The translations under genes and the position numbers were made by a program. DNA of 64,000 nucleotides. Source: Pasteurellaceae bacterium Pebbles2. Its GTDB lineage: Bacteria; Pseudomonadota; Gammaproteobacteria; Enterobacterales; Pasteurellaceae. Shown in pieces: positions 29,471 through 38,328 of this stretch. Each line of letters begins with the position of its first letter. Position 1 is the first letter of the stretch. The stretch spans positions 62,001 through 126,000 of the forward strand of contig LVZA01000001.1 of NCBI GenBank assembly GCA_023101505.1. Reading direction: 5' to 3'. A model generated the notes under the pieces. The model was given only the letters and a program-made list of their open reading frames with translations. It had not been told where the DNA came from and ran no database searches.

Positions 29471-30055
29471 TTAATTAGAATAATCTTGCGTGCTTACGCC
29501 TTGTGAAATAATCAATGAACCTGTTCTAATTCGCCCATACGCCAACGGAACGGATTTACCTTGTGCCACCATATTGGCAAGATTTGAAAATGCAGTTGAA
29601 CTTTTCTTTTCGCTATTCGCTGAACTCATTGAGGGTTGTTTCGTGAGCATTTGTGCTACTCCGCCTAATAGCATTGAAGCCCCAATCCCACCTAACATCA
29701 ACGCTGAATTAGATGCCAACACCCCCATACCAACAGGTCCAAGTAAAAAAGCCGCCCCGATCAAAGTCGCCCCTAAAATGGCTTGAAACACACCACCTTT
29801 TTTCGCCCCCGCCACAACTGGGGTAAAATGTACGGTGTCGCCGTCTTTTAAATGATACGATAAACCTTTTTCAAGGTAGTGTTCATCAAGATAATCTCGA
29901 CCGATACGCACCTTATACCAACCTTGCATTAAGGCTTGGCGTAAGCCTTTCAGTTGACTTGTTAGGGCGTAAATGGCTTCGCTTGTGTTTTTTACATCTA
30001 ATTGAAATGTTGTCCCAAACTGCTTAAGGGAACCGTAAAATCTAACCTTGACCAT
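29471..30055 (-). CDS. tail assembly protein I (lambda gpI-like)
   Basis: 194 residues. The N-terminal half (1-85) has the ubiquitin-like beta-grasp character of lambda gpI (MVKVRFYGSLKQFG, then LKDGDTVHFTPVVAGAKKGG). A hydrophobic glycine-rich segment (about 90-135) could insert in membrane or pack in the tail tip. The start lies inside the end of the K gene (58-base overlap), and J follows after 9 bases, so translation is coupled. gpI is needed for tail tip assembly in lambda and is not retained in all virions. Confidence 0.88.
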   Translation of the reverse strand: MVKVRFYGSLKQFGTTFQLDVKNTSEAIYALTSQLKGLRQALMQGWYKVRIGRDYLDEHYLEKGLSYHLKDGDTVHFTPVVAGAKKGGVFQAILGATLIGAAFLLGPVGMGVLASNSALMLGGIGASMLLGGVAQMLTKQPSMSSANSEKKSSTAFSNLANMVAQGKSVPLAYGRIRTGSLIISQGVSTQDYSN

Positions 30056-30738
30056 TCTTTAAATCTCCAAATACTATGTGTGTGTTTCAACCAGTAACCA
30101 TCATAAACATCTCGTTTAGAAAGGCGTTTCGGGCTGTGATGTAAAACAAGTTGATTACCCAAATAAATGCCAGCGTGATTAGCCACATTCGCCCCCACTT
30201 GCATTAAAATTACATCGCCTAATTGCAACTGATGAATATCATCAATCCGCTCAAACCCTTGTTTTGCCATATTGTCTAAATACAAATCTTCACCCTTTTC
30301 CCACCAATCATCAGACCGAGAAAAATTCGGCATCGTAAAGCCGGCTAATTGGTAAAAATCTCGAAAAAGCGTGTAACAATCGACATCGCCGTGTTTAAAT
30401 TCACGCCCAAGTAAAGGCAAGATATTAGGGAATACCATTACTTCATCATCACAAACAAGCCACCAATCAACTTGTGTCAGTAACTGCATTTTTCGGTCTG
30501 CGGAGGATAATGTCGGTTCACCGTCAGGGTGAGAATGCACCACAGCCACAATCTCACCGAAATGTTCGGCTTTAATCCATTCTTCGGGCGAAATTTCAAA
30601 ATAGCTTTCAGGCTTAGACGATATATTTTCACAAGGATAAAACTGATTTTTGCCATTCACAGAAATAACAAAGCCGCACATTTCGCACGGCTCTTGCTGT
30701 TTAGCATAATCTATTAACTGTTGTTTCAACTGCGCCAT
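29998..30738 (-). CDS. tail assembly protein K (JAMM and NlpC/P60 domains)
   Basis: 246 residues, lambda gpK family. The N-terminal domain is a JAB1/MPN-type metalloprotease fold with HSHPDGEPTLSSAD as the zinc site; the C-terminal domain is NlpC/P60 with the nucleophile in VDCYTLFRDFY and the histidine in NHAGIYLGN. Both active sites look intact. In lambda-like phages K acts in tail-tip assembly and possibly in local peptidoglycan cutting during entry. It follows L and overlaps I by 58 bases. Confidence 0.93.
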   Translation of the reverse strand: MAQLKQQLIDYAKQQEPCEMCGFVISVNGKNQFYPCENISSKPESYFEISPEEWIKAEHFGEIVAVVHSHPDGEPTLSSADRKMQLLTQVDWWLVCDDEVMVFPNILPLLGREFKHGDVDCYTLFRDFYQLAGFTMPNFSRSDDWWEKGEDLYLDNMAKQGFERIDDIHQLQLGDVILMQVGANVANHAGIYLGNQLVLHHSPKRLSKRDVYDGYWLKHTHSIWRFKEWSRLDFTVPLSSLGQHFN

Positions 30739-30745
30739 ATATCAC

Positions 30746-31462
30746 CTAAGAATTTAATTTATCCACGCTAACAAATCCGCCAAAATTACGCGTATTATTG
30801 CGTAATTTACAGCCGCTAAGCAGACCGCTACATTTATCTTTTTTACGGTCGCTTGTGGGTTGGTCTTTTTCATCTGCCACCGCTTCGCCTGTGTAACCAC
30901 ATTCACTGCCTCGATAAAGAAAACCACAGGTTACAGTGATAGAACGAGCCGAAATTAAGGCGTTATCGGTTTCTGTAGGCAAAGCTAAAGTAAAGGTAGC
31001 CACATCTCTTTTTAAGTTTGAAAGTTGTTCTATCACATAAAGACTTAATGCTTCTTGTGCGGGGTCGGCTTGCGGATTGCCTTTTTTAAAATTCACTGCA
31101 TCTAAATACTGTACATAGACTTGACGACGACGTACCACACCACCTAAACATTGGTCAAAGCGATGAGTAAGTGCGGTGATAAATCCATTAATATTTGACA
31201 GCGTTAGGCTGGGGCGATTGCTTGCCCCTTGCCCTGAATTAGCAAAACCACTGGCAATAACACCGTAAGGCTCGTATTTATGCCCTTGCCATACGATGGG
31301 CTGATTTAATTCGTTTGAGCCTGAAAAAAAACGGTAGAGTTCACCACTCATACCGTTTTCATCTGTTAAACTTCTTAAATCGACTTCCCATAGCTCAAGT
31401 AAGGCATTTTGCTCTAACTTGGCTAAATCCAAGGTCATTTTTAATGGTGTAGGTCTGTCCAT
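30746..31462 (-). CDS. minor tail protein L
   Basis: 238 residues, lambda gpL family of tail-tip proteins. The C-terminal third has four cysteines (TCGFLYRGSECGY, then DKCSGLLSGCKLRN) in the arrangement known to bind an iron-sulfur cluster in lambda gpL. It starts 8 bases after the tape measure stop and is followed by K. The N-terminal part (LELWEVDLRS, GHKYEPYGVIASGF) is also characteristic. Confidence 0.93.
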   Translation of the reverse strand: MDRPTPLKMTLDLAKLEQNALLELWEVDLRSLTDENGMSGELYRFFSGSNELNQPIVWQGHKYEPYGVIASGFANSGQGASNRPSLTLSNINGFITALTHRFDQCLGGVVRRRQVYVQYLDAVNFKKGNPQADPAQEALSLYVIEQLSNLKRDVATFTLALPTETDNALISARSITVTCGFLYRGSECGYTGEAVADEKDQPTSDRKKDKCSGLLSGCKLRNNTRNFGGFVSVDKLNS

Positions 31463-31470
31463 TATGCCTC

Positions 31471-34197
31471 CTAAGCTGTTAATGCACTTAATACATTACC
31501 ATTACGCATATCATTCATTTGATTTTGTCGATAGCGGTTATCGGCAATTTTATCCATTTGCTTTAATAGTTCGACGGTAATTTCAGTCTGCCCACCATTT
31601 TGCTCCGTATGGACGTTCGCATTCACTGGTTCGCCATTATTAATGATTTTCACTGAAACATTATTGTTGCCATTTACAGCTGATAAAGTCGGAATATTAA
31701 CACCACCGCCATTAGCAAAGCCAATAGGTTTAGATCTTGATTTATAATTCAGATGGTCAAGGTAATCTATACCCAATCGACTGGTGGCCTCCTTGGTCAA
31801 AACATATTCACCTTTATGAACAATGCCAGCAGGATCATACTTGCCGCCATAGCCAGTAAATCCACCAACATCAAAACCGACTAAACCACCTTGAGAAAAA
31901 CCTAACCAGCCACCTAATGTTGTTCCTGATAGTGATGATTTTAGTGCATTGAATAACATCATTTTGATCATCATTGAGGTAATATCTTTGATGATCGAAG
32001 TCGCCAGTGATTTAAAATCAGCTTTACCAGTTAAAACGAAATCAGTTAACGCATCTCCCATTCCGTTTAGAGCATCTTGAGTTATCTGAGAGACATTCCC
32101 CATTACGTCCATCGCTCTATCACCAAATTTAGCAAAGCCATCTTTAATCCCAGCCATTGGATCTGATCGAGTTTGCTCCCTGAAAGATTGCATTTCAGTT
32201 AATTGTTTTTTAATTAATTCATACTGAGCTGAAAGCTCGCCTCTTAATTCTGGCGACGTTGAAATTAATTGCTTCTGATAATCCATCTCTAGCTGATTAA
32301 TTTCGTTGAGCTTGGTTTTCTCACTTTCCAACATACCAATCATTCGTAACTCATCTGTTTGAGCTTGAATTTTCTGTTTTTGATTGGCGATCCATTCCCG
32401 CATTTCTTCGACCGCAGTTCGTCCGTGATTTTTCCGCTCTCGACCTCGCTTTTTTTTCTTCAGCTCATCACCTTGACTATCCGCTATTGTTTTTTGTGTA
32501 GCCGTACTCAAGTCAGCATTTTGTTTTTCTTCACTTTTATTCAGAATTTTCCCTTTAGCCCCAGCTAACATAATGTAATTTTCAATGTTTGAACCTAATT
32601 TTCCAAGATAATCTGTAGAGCCGACCTCATCAATAACGCTGTTGATTTGCGTTTTAAAATCCCTCGCAGCTTGTGAGACTTCAAATTTAGGTAATTTAAC
32701 TTCCATTGAAGATAAATCAAAACCCTCCATACCAACGCTATCAAGTGCTTGATTAACTAATCTAAGTAAACTTTTCAACTTATTCATCAAAAAGTTGACA
32801 GCTTCTTCAAAAATAGTCACTAAAACATTTGCAGCACCTTTTGCTATTGCTTCCATTGCTACAGGAAAGTTATTCCAAATAAGAATTAAGGCTTGATAGC
32901 CAAAATCAAAAATGCCTATCACGCCATTTACGACGGATTTTGCAATATCGACTAAAAAACCGAAAAGCTCACCTATATCTGAAATGGCGCTACCAAATGA
33001 GCTTGCAATCATCGTAATTGATGTATCAATATAATTTGTTACTACTTCCCAAACATTGACAGCTACATTTTTGAAATCTTCCCATATACCAGCTGCCACA
33101 TCGCCCCACGTGGCATTAAATGCACCAAAGCCAATCTCCATTTTAGAAATAAATTGATCAAATACATAAATAACACCAACAATCGCCGCTGCTATTAGCC
33201 CCAAGGGGTTAGCTAACATTGCAACAGTAGCACCTCTTACTGCTAATGTAAGGCTTCTAAACCCAAAAGTAAGTAATCCAACGCCATTTGTTGCTGCTTT
33301 AAAATTTGCTGCTAATGAAACAATATTGAATGCAGCATAAGCTGCCGTGGCGTATATCAATGTTTTTGCAAGCAAGCTGAAATTGGTTGCTAATAAAGAA
33401 ACGAAAGAAGCCAACATACCCGTAATGCCAGAAGATGTATCAAAATCTGAAATAAATTTTAAGACAGCATTGTGCATTTGGGTCATTGCCTGCCCAAATG
33501 TAACTGGTACTTTTTTAAAATCTTCAGAAATCTTCTGACTTGCTCCAGAAATAGCTTCAAACAGAATTTGAGAAGTTAACTTACCATCACTCGCCAGCTT
33601 TTTCACTTCTGCTCTTGTTTTGCCCATATAATTGGCGACAATATCAAGAAGAATCGGTGCAGCTTCAGAAATAGCTCTAAATTCATCGCCTTGCAATCGC
33701 CCTGAACCTAATGCTTGAGATAATTGAAATAATGCCGTAGATTGTTCTTGAGCGCCAACTCCACCTATAGCCATCGCTTTATTTATTGTTTCGGTAAAAT
33801 CTAATACCCTTTTTTGGCTATAACCATACCCTTGTAAGGCACGAGCAGAACGAATATAGAGAGTGGTTGTTGCCTCAAGGCTTGCCCTTGTATTTTGAGA
33901 AATATTAAATAATTCTTTTTGGACAGCATTAAACTCTTCTGTTGTTCTAGTAACAAAACGGACTTGAGAGGCTAAAGTCTTCATTTTATCTGCCATCTGG
34001 ACAAATACACTGATGGTTTGAAAGCCAATCCCAAGGGCTAGCAGTGATTTCAACCGAGCCATCATATTGCTTAAAGCACTGACAGATTTTTCAGTTGCCC
34101 CTGCTTGAGCTTGGATTGAACGTAAATCATCATTCGCCTTAGTAGCACCATCTGTTTTAATTTTGATGCCAAGTGTTGCAAAATCAGCCATAATCAA
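31471..34197 (-). CDS. tail tape measure protein
   Basis: About 908 residues, the lambda gpH-like protein whose length sets the tail length; by the usual rule of about 0.15 nm per residue this suggests a tail near 135 nm. A tape-measure N-terminal domain (about 60-230) with RSARALQGYGYS and GRLQGDEFRAISEAAPI is conserved. Several hydrophobic stretches lie between 260 and 460, followed by coiled-coil segments and a glycine-rich C terminus (GFDVGGFTGYGGKYDPAGIVHKG type). Start choices are ATG at 34197 or 34191. It lies between the M gene and L as expected. Confidence 0.93.
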   Translation of the reverse strand: MIMADFATLGIKIKTDGATKANDDLRSIQAQAGATEKSVSALSNMMARLKSLLALGIGFQTISVFVQMADKMKTLASQVRFVTRTTEEFNAVQKELFNISQNTRASLEATTTLYIRSARALQGYGYSQKRVLDFTETINKAMAIGGVGAQEQSTALFQLSQALGSGRLQGDEFRAISEAAPILLDIVANYMGKTRAEVKKLASDGKLTSQILFEAISGASQKISEDFKKVPVTFGQAMTQMHNAVLKFISDFDTSSGITGMLASFVSLLATNFSLLAKTLIYATAAYAAFNIVSLAANFKAATNGVGLLTFGFRSLTLAVRGATVAMLANPLGLIAAAIVGVIYVFDQFISKMEIGFGAFNATWGDVAAGIWEDFKNVAVNVWEVVTNYIDTSITMIASSFGSAISDIGELFGFLVDIAKSVVNGVIGIFDFGYQALILIWNNFPVAMEAIAKGAANVLVTIFEEAVNFLMNKLKSLLRLVNQALDSVGMEGFDLSSMEVKLPKFEVSQAARDFKTQINSVIDEVGSTDYLGKLGSNIENYIMLAGAKGKILNKSEEKQNADLSTATQKTIADSQGDELKKKKRGRERKNHGRTAVEEMREWIANQKQKIQAQTDELRMIGMLESEKTKLNEINQLEMDYQKQLISTSPELRGELSAQYELIKKQLTEMQSFREQTRSDPMAGIKDGFAKFGDRAMDVMGNVSQITQDALNGMGDALTDFVLTGKADFKSLATSIIKDITSMMIKMMLFNALKSSLSGTTLGGWLGFSQGGLVGFDVGGFTGYGGKYDPAGIVHKGEYVLTKEATSRLGIDYLDHLNYKSRSKPIGFANGGGVNIPTLSAVNGNNNVSVKIINNGEPVNANVHTEQNGGQTEITVELLKQMDKIADNRYRQNQMNDMRNGNVLSALTA

Positions 34198-34203
34198 TCC
34201 TTA

Positions 34204-34533
34204 TTAAAAGACCACTTCTTTAAAAGAAGTGGTAATAATACAAAATCCCGTACTTATTTCCTTTTGCCATTCCGAGCAAATAAAACGCCCCTGCTTTTCT
34301 CCGTATGGCGTCCACAAAAAAGCTTTTACCCCACAATGCTCAGCTAAGAAATCGTCAATCTCTTTCGCTATGATTTCATTACTTTTAAACGTAAGATCGA
34401 ATGTACGTAAATCGTTATTCAGACCTTTGGGAATACGTTGCTGATAACCATTACCAAAATCAATAGTTAACACATCAGGCTGTCTATTACGCTTCATATT
34501 CCATTGCGGAAGCCAAGTGAATGTTTTTGTCAT
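34204..34533 (-). CDS. minor tail protein M
   Basis: 109-residue tail-tip protein of the lambda gpM family: the N terminus TFTWLPQW and the middle RTFDLTFKS and CGVKAFLWTPYGE motifs are typical. It is needed to complete the tail initiator complex. Here it lies upstream of the tape measure gene with 6 bases between them, not downstream as in lambda (H then M), a frequent arrangement in other lambda-like phages... the order in transcription is GT, M, tape measure, L. Confidence 0.85.
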   Translation of the reverse strand: MTKTFTWLPQWNMKRNRQPDVLTIDFGNGYQQRIPKGLNNDLRTFDLTFKSNEIIAKEIDDFLAEHCGVKAFLWTPYGEKQGRFICSEWQKEISTGFCIITTSFKEVVF

Positions 34534-34572
34534 AATAAAATCTCAAATAGAAAACTTTGTATATCAAGGAGG

Positions 34573-34927
34573 TTATTCAGACTGCACACTTAACCAAATC
34601 ATATCTAATTGTTTAATCACTTCAATTTCCCATTTAGCTAAACAAATGTGAGATAATTCAGCCCAACTTTTGATTTCAGTATATAAAATTGGGCTTGCAC
34701 TTATTCCAATCTGACGACTTAGACTTAACTCAAAGAAATAATCCAATAAATATGTTACAGCTTGGTTTGGCGGTTCATTATTGAGTTCTTCGGGTTTTAT
34801 GCCTGTCTGCTCCCAAATTAAATGGAGATGTTCTCTTACACTTGATTTTGAATCTTTAGGCTTTTTATCTAATTCAAATTCAGCCTTAGCGAACGTATAA
34901 AGCTGTTCAACTAGGCTTTCAAGAAGT
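34573..34927 (-). CDS. T-like extension of the tail chaperone, expressed by -1 frameshift
   Basis: Open frame of about 117 codons in the -1 frame relative to the upstream G-like gene, ending at TAA 34573-34575. It has no suitable start codon, so it can only be made by frameshifting at GGGAAAC to give a fusion of about 247 residues. This is the classic gpG/gpGT tail assembly chaperone arrangement placed immediately before the tape measure region. Example residues after the shift are LLESLVEQLYTF and WEIEVIKQLDMIW. Confidence 0.85.
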
Positions 34928-35315
34928 TTCCCAAATCAGATGATTGTTCAATGACTTGTTCTTGCAACCAAGTACAAGCTTCTAACATTTTGCGAGCATT
35001 CTCTGCACTAAACTCAAGCGTTTTTCCTTCCCACTCTACGGCTTCCCAGCCAGCTATACGCACTAGAGCATTCTCCAAAGCATCTTTACGAAGTTCGTCC
35101 AACTCACGAAGTTTTGGTTTGCGAGATTTTTGGTTATCAAGTTCCATTTTTTGAAACTTACGTAACTGTTTTGCTTCAAATTGTTTTACTGCATCACTAT
35201 TTTGACCAAACACATCAATATAAGCTTTTAAGCCTTCCCCAGTTGTAGGGTGAACAATTTCAAAACGATGTGTAATTTCAGCAGTTTCTTGGGTATTTAA
35301 TTTAGACAAATCCAT
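34911..35315 (-). CDS. tail assembly chaperone G-like
   Basis: 134-residue hydrophilic, helical protein upstream of the tape measure, in the position of lambda gpG. Its last codons contain the heptamer G GGA AAC in the reading frame needed for a -1 shift, after which a 117-codon extension continues. In lambda the G and GT forms coat the tape measure protein and recruit tail tube subunits. The stop TAG at 34911-34913 comes 5 codons after the slip site. Confidence 0.85.
   Translation of the reverse strand: MDLSKLNTQETAEITHRFEIVHPTTGEGLKAYIDVFGQNSDAVKQFEAKQLRKFQKMELDNQKSRKPKLRELDELRKDALENALVRIAGWEAVEWEGKTLEFSAENARKMLEACTWLQEQVIEQSSDLGNFLKA
34926..34932 (-). other. -1 ribosomal slippery heptamer G GGA AAC
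   Basis: The coding strand reads TTG GGA AAC, so the heptamer GGGAAAC is in the X XXY YYZ phase required for a -1 slip; lambda uses GGGAAAG at the equivalent place. The -1 frame stays open for 117 codons. Confidence 0.85.
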
Positions 35316-35344
35316 AGTAATTTCCTTTTTATATAAATTTCTGT

Positions 35345-35369
35345 AAAAAAGACCGCACTTTAGGCGGTC
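35345..35369 (-). terminator. hairpin terminator after the tail tube gene
   Basis: GACCGC / GCGGTC stem with a 7-base loop containing an uptake core, followed on the minus strand by TTTTTT. It probably reduces expression of the downstream chaperone and tape measure genes relative to tail tube. Confidence 0.8.
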
Positions 35370-35389
35370 ATTTGTTTGATTTTTATTGA

Positions 35390-36400
35390 TTAAGCCAATG
35401 TATCTTGAATGATCAGTGTTGTTGCTTTCTTAAGTTCATCAGCAATCGTACTTTCTGAATCATAGACTGCAGGGAACGCATCAAAATTGACCGTTTGAAT
35501 CAGATTTTTAGCACCATCATCAATGCTTACTGAGGTTGCTTTAATCCCAGGCAAAATCAAGGTGATATAATCTGCATTATCTACACTTTCAGCATCCATT
35601 CTTAACGCAACTGAAAGATTTTTTCCTTGTCTAACGGCATCAATCATTGATTTATCTTGTAGATACATCGTAAATGAACCGCTAATTGCAACAGTACCGA
35701 TAAAGACATCAGGGGCATACTTTTCACCCAATACAGCTTCGCTTGAGGCGTTAAGGTCGATATCCATTTTAAAGCTAGTAATCAATGCTGCTTTTTGTTT
35801 ATTGACCAATAACTGTCCGTTTATACCGGCTAATTTCGGTGATTGAGTAATTTCCGCTGGATTAGTAAAATAAGCCGTTGCACTTTCCTCACCACGTTGT
35901 CCTAAGAAGGTAACAGTAATTGATGCAATTCCATTAGGTTGTATGTCTAAGCTAATTTTAGACACTCGACAACCTAGATAAACACGGCTGAGCGAGACAT
36001 CAGTAAAGATATCTTCAATAGTAAATGAATCTGTAGAATGCCCTGTTTCAGGGATAATCAGAATTTTACCTTGTTTTTCACCTGTACCTGCTGACGTTTT
36101 CTTCACGATGGCTTCTTTTACCGCTGACCAATTTCCACGCAGTGCGGCTGAAAAGAATTGCGACCACTGTCCTGCAGCTAGTTCACCTTTCAAGTCGCCC
36201 TCAACCTTTTCAAAACCAACAATAGATGGTGAGCGTTGCATATTTTCTCGAATTTCTTCACTAGAGAAAGAATCAAAAGCTGTGTTTAACGTGCTTTCTG
36301 TGCGAGGAATGATTTTCCCTGATGTTTTGACTGGTTTTGTACCAAAACTACTTTCTTTAGATACAACAACTTTTCGCTTAACGCCTTGTGCATTTGCCAT
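35390..36400 (-). CDS. major tail tube protein
   Basis: 336-residue protein in the position of the tail tube gene, between the tail terminator and the G/GT chaperones and followed by a terminator, as expected for a highly expressed subunit. It has beta-rich composition with internal segments IASITVTFLGQRGEE and FIGTVAISGSFTMYL typical of siphovirus tail tube proteins of the Phage_tail_3 type. It is longer than lambda gpV (246), so extra decoration domains are possible. Identity rests on family resemblance plus position. Confidence 0.82.
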   Translation of the reverse strand: MANAQGVKRKVVVSKESSFGTKPVKTSGKIIPRTESTLNTAFDSFSSEEIRENMQRSPSIVGFEKVEGDLKGELAAGQWSQFFSAALRGNWSAVKEAIVKKTSAGTGEKQGKILIIPETGHSTDSFTIEDIFTDVSLSRVYLGCRVSKISLDIQPNGIASITVTFLGQRGEESATAYFTNPAEITQSPKLAGINGQLLVNKQKAALITSFKMDIDLNASSEAVLGEKYAPDVFIGTVAISGSFTMYLQDKSMIDAVRQGKNLSVALRMDAESVDNADYITLILPGIKATSVSIDDGAKNLIQTVNFDAFPAVYDSESTIADELKKATTLIIQDTLA

Positions 36401-36409
36401 AAGGTTCTC

Positions 36410-36802
36410 CTATAATTCGTAAGCTGTAAAATTAATAGTAATAGGTAAGACAAGTTTATCATCTTGAAGAAATACCCCACCAATCACAGGCGGCGTATGA
36501 ATGACAACTTGCGTGCCGTTTTGGGCAAGAGATTGCCCATAAAAATGATTACGGATAAGCTCGGCTCTCTCTTCAATTTTTCTTGTTCCCAATCCTGCCT
36601 CTGAATATAAAGTAACTTGAAAAAAGCCTGTTTCAATCGCTTTGGGAGCATTAGAAATTGCACCTGTTACGCCAGTTGAGATATTTAGCCATACAGATTG
36701 ATATGGTAGGGTTGGAGTATTCTTGACACCTTCCCACGCTGTATTGTATTCGCCCAATGTAACAAGATGAGACTGTAAAATAGATCGAATATCTGTTTTC
36801 AT
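36410..36802 (-). CDS. tail terminator protein
   Basis: 130 residues. The segments IRSILQSHLVTLG, ETGFFQVTLYSEAGLGTRKIEERAELI and ITINFTAYEL match the DUF4128-type tail terminator proteins (lambda gpU role), which cap the tail tube and bind the head. It overlaps the preceding gp10-like gene by 4 bases and is followed by the tail tube gene. Confidence 0.8.
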   Translation of the reverse strand: MKTDIRSILQSHLVTLGEYNTAWEGVKNTPTLPYQSVWLNISTGVTGAISNAPKAIETGFFQVTLYSEAGLGTRKIEERAELIRNHFYGQSLAQNGTQVVIHTPPVIGGVFLQDDKLVLPITINFTAYEL

Positions 36803-37200
36803 TCAAACCGCCCTAAGTTTTGCTGCAACCAAGCCTGCATTTCTTTTACGGTAATTCTAACCATACCTTGCGGTGCTTGAGTTGAATAACCATCAATCGT
36901 TTTCTCTCCGCCTGGTTTAGGGTAAAGCCCATATTCAAGCATAGGCGCATAGGTTTTATCTGTAGCAATATAAATATTATTACCAAATTCAACCATCTCA
37001 ATCACAGTATTTGAACCATTAAAGCTCGTTGGCAATCCACCTAGAGAAACAGTCCAACTAGCTCTCAACTGCCCAGTATCCACCGGTGTTTTGAGTTTAA
37101 CTCGTTCATAGGTATCTATCGCTACTTTCCTAAGAATAAGATTCGCTCGTTGATCTGTTTTGTTGATAAACTTACTGATATCTACACTAAATGTCCCCAT
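36799..37200 (-). CDS. HK97 gp10-like neck protein
   Basis: 133 residues with the signature KLKTPVDTGQLRASW of the HK97 gp10 / minor tail Z-like family, acting at the head-tail interface. It begins directly after the upstream gene's stop and overlaps the tail terminator by 4 bases. The order (adaptor, head-closure, gp10-like, terminator, tube) is standard for siphoviruses. Confidence 0.85.
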   Translation of the reverse strand: MGTFSVDISKFINKTDQRANLILRKVAIDTYERVKLKTPVDTGQLRASWTVSLGGLPTSFNGSNTVIEMVEFGNNIYIATDKTYAPMLEYGLYPKPGGEKTIDGYSTQAPQGMVRITVKEMQAWLQQNLGRFE

Positions 37201-37584
37201 TTACACCACCTTTCTAGCTTGGCATTGATAAATTAATGCTGTATTGGCTGGTTTGATTGGTTGGCACTTAATAACAGACCATCTCTCATCACTAACAATA
37301 ATTTCCGAACCAAGCTCTGGCTCTGCTTCTGCTGCCACATAAATAATAACGTCCCCTTGTTCAATCATACTTGAAGAGTTGCTATTTACGCCCATTGATT
37401 GGTGTGATGGGAAATCATAAGCAAGATTATCGAATAAGCAATGTGCTTTCTTTTCTGTAAAACCACTTGAACTTACTTCAGCGGTTAATGGATCATACTT
37501 ACCTTGAGTTCGTGTTTTGATTAAACACTCAACACCGAATTGTCGAATAAGCTTATTTGATAAGGTCTTCAATTTATCGTACAT
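37201..37584 (-). CDS. head closure / head-tail joining protein
   Basis: 127-residue small protein between the connector-like and gp10-like genes. The beta-rich pattern with GDVIIYVAAEAEPELGSEIIV and WSVIKCQPI resembles head-closure proteins of siphoviruses. The assignment depends mainly on position; I see no catalytic motif. The stop touches the start of the next gene. Confidence 0.65.
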   Translation of the reverse strand: MYDKLKTLSNKLIRQFGVECLIKTRTQGKYDPLTAEVSSSGFTEKKAHCLFDNLAYDFPSHQSMGVNSNSSSMIEQGDVIIYVAAEAEPELGSEIIVSDERWSVIKCQPIKPANTALIYQCQARKVV

Positions 37585-37603
37585 AGCTTCTCCTTACAGC
37601 GTG

Positions 37604-38062
37604 TTAGCCTCTTAACATTAACGAGCTACCAAAGCCATTTCGTTTATCTAGATATGAATCAAGCAGTGATTTCACATAAGAAAAACGATTAGATTTATTT
37701 CCTTGTGAGCTATCTTGTTCGTAGTTAACTGAAATAGGACCGACTTTCACACTTGCCATTTTCTGATCTTCGTTTTGATTAAGATTTTCCTGTAATGCCA
37801 ATTCAAAAACCGCAAGTTTGATAGGTATTGGAATATCTTCATTTGTATTTTTTCGTGGAAATTGCCGATATTGTTCTTCAGAATTTTTCTCTCCTAAAAA
37901 TCGGTAATTCACATCAAGAAAATCAGAAGCGCTGACCAAACGACGTTTTTTAATTTCATCGCTTAATTCATTCCAACTATCAAAACTAGATCGCAAAGCG
38001 TGATAGCGGTTAGCTTCATCAACTGAAACATAGCTTTCATCAGGAATGCTCAGATTGGTCAT
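37604..38062 (-). CDS. head-tail adaptor (DnaT-like domain protein)
   Basis: 152 residues from ATG 38062 (MTNLSIPDESY); the longer frame starts at 38080 but lies deeper in the previous gene. The pattern SYVSVDEANRYHALR, followed by RRLVSASDFLDVNYRFLGE, is that of the putative DnaT-like proteins that in phages serve as head-tail adaptors. The position directly after the capsid block supports the adaptor role. It overlaps the upstream small gene by 23 bases. Confidence 0.75.
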   Translation of the reverse strand: MTNLSIPDESYVSVDEANRYHALRSSFDSWNELSDEIKKRRLVSASDFLDVNYRFLGEKNSEEQYRQFPRKNTNEDIPIPIKLAVFELALQENLNQNEDQKMASVKVGPISVNYEQDSSQGNKSNRFSYVKSLLDSYLDKRNGFGSSLMLRG

Positions 38063-38279
38063 TTTCCCCCTCCTGACCACGCTTCAATGCTTGTTTAAGT
38101 ACTTCAAGCAGTTGTTCTTTTTTTGCCGTAGCTTCAAAACTAATGTTAAGCGTAGTTAATTTTGCTTTAATTTCATCTACTTTAGCTTTGCTGTAATCTT
38201 TCAGTTCTTCTATTGTCGGAAGTGGGCTAGATTGTTCAGCACGCAATCTACGCATACGATTAAAAGCTGCTAATCCCAT
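38040..38279 (-). CDS. small head-region protein with HeH/LEM-like segment
   Basis: 79-residue protein. The region at about 28-65 (YSKAKVDEIKAKLTTLNISF then KKEQLLEVLK) looks like the HeH/LEM-type helix-extended-loop-helix found in small phage head proteins. A gene of this kind is commonly found after the major capsid gene. It overlaps the adaptor gene. Function unknown; possibly a head stabiliser. Confidence 0.6.
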   Translation of the reverse strand: MGLAAFNRMRRLRAEQSSPLPTIEELKDYSKAKVDEIKAKLTTLNISFEATAKKEQLLEVLKQALKRGQEGENDQSEHS

Positions 38280-38290
38280 AAAAACTCCTT

Positions 38291-38320
38291 AAAAAAGACC
38301 GCACTTTTTTAAATGCGGTC
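38291..38320 (-). terminator. hairpin terminator after the major capsid gene
   Basis: GACCGC and GCGGTC pair across a 12-base AT-rich loop that carries an uptake core; TTTTTT follows on the minus strand. It sits 9 bases after the capsid gene stop. Confidence 0.8.
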
Positions 38321-38328
38321 TGGTTTAA

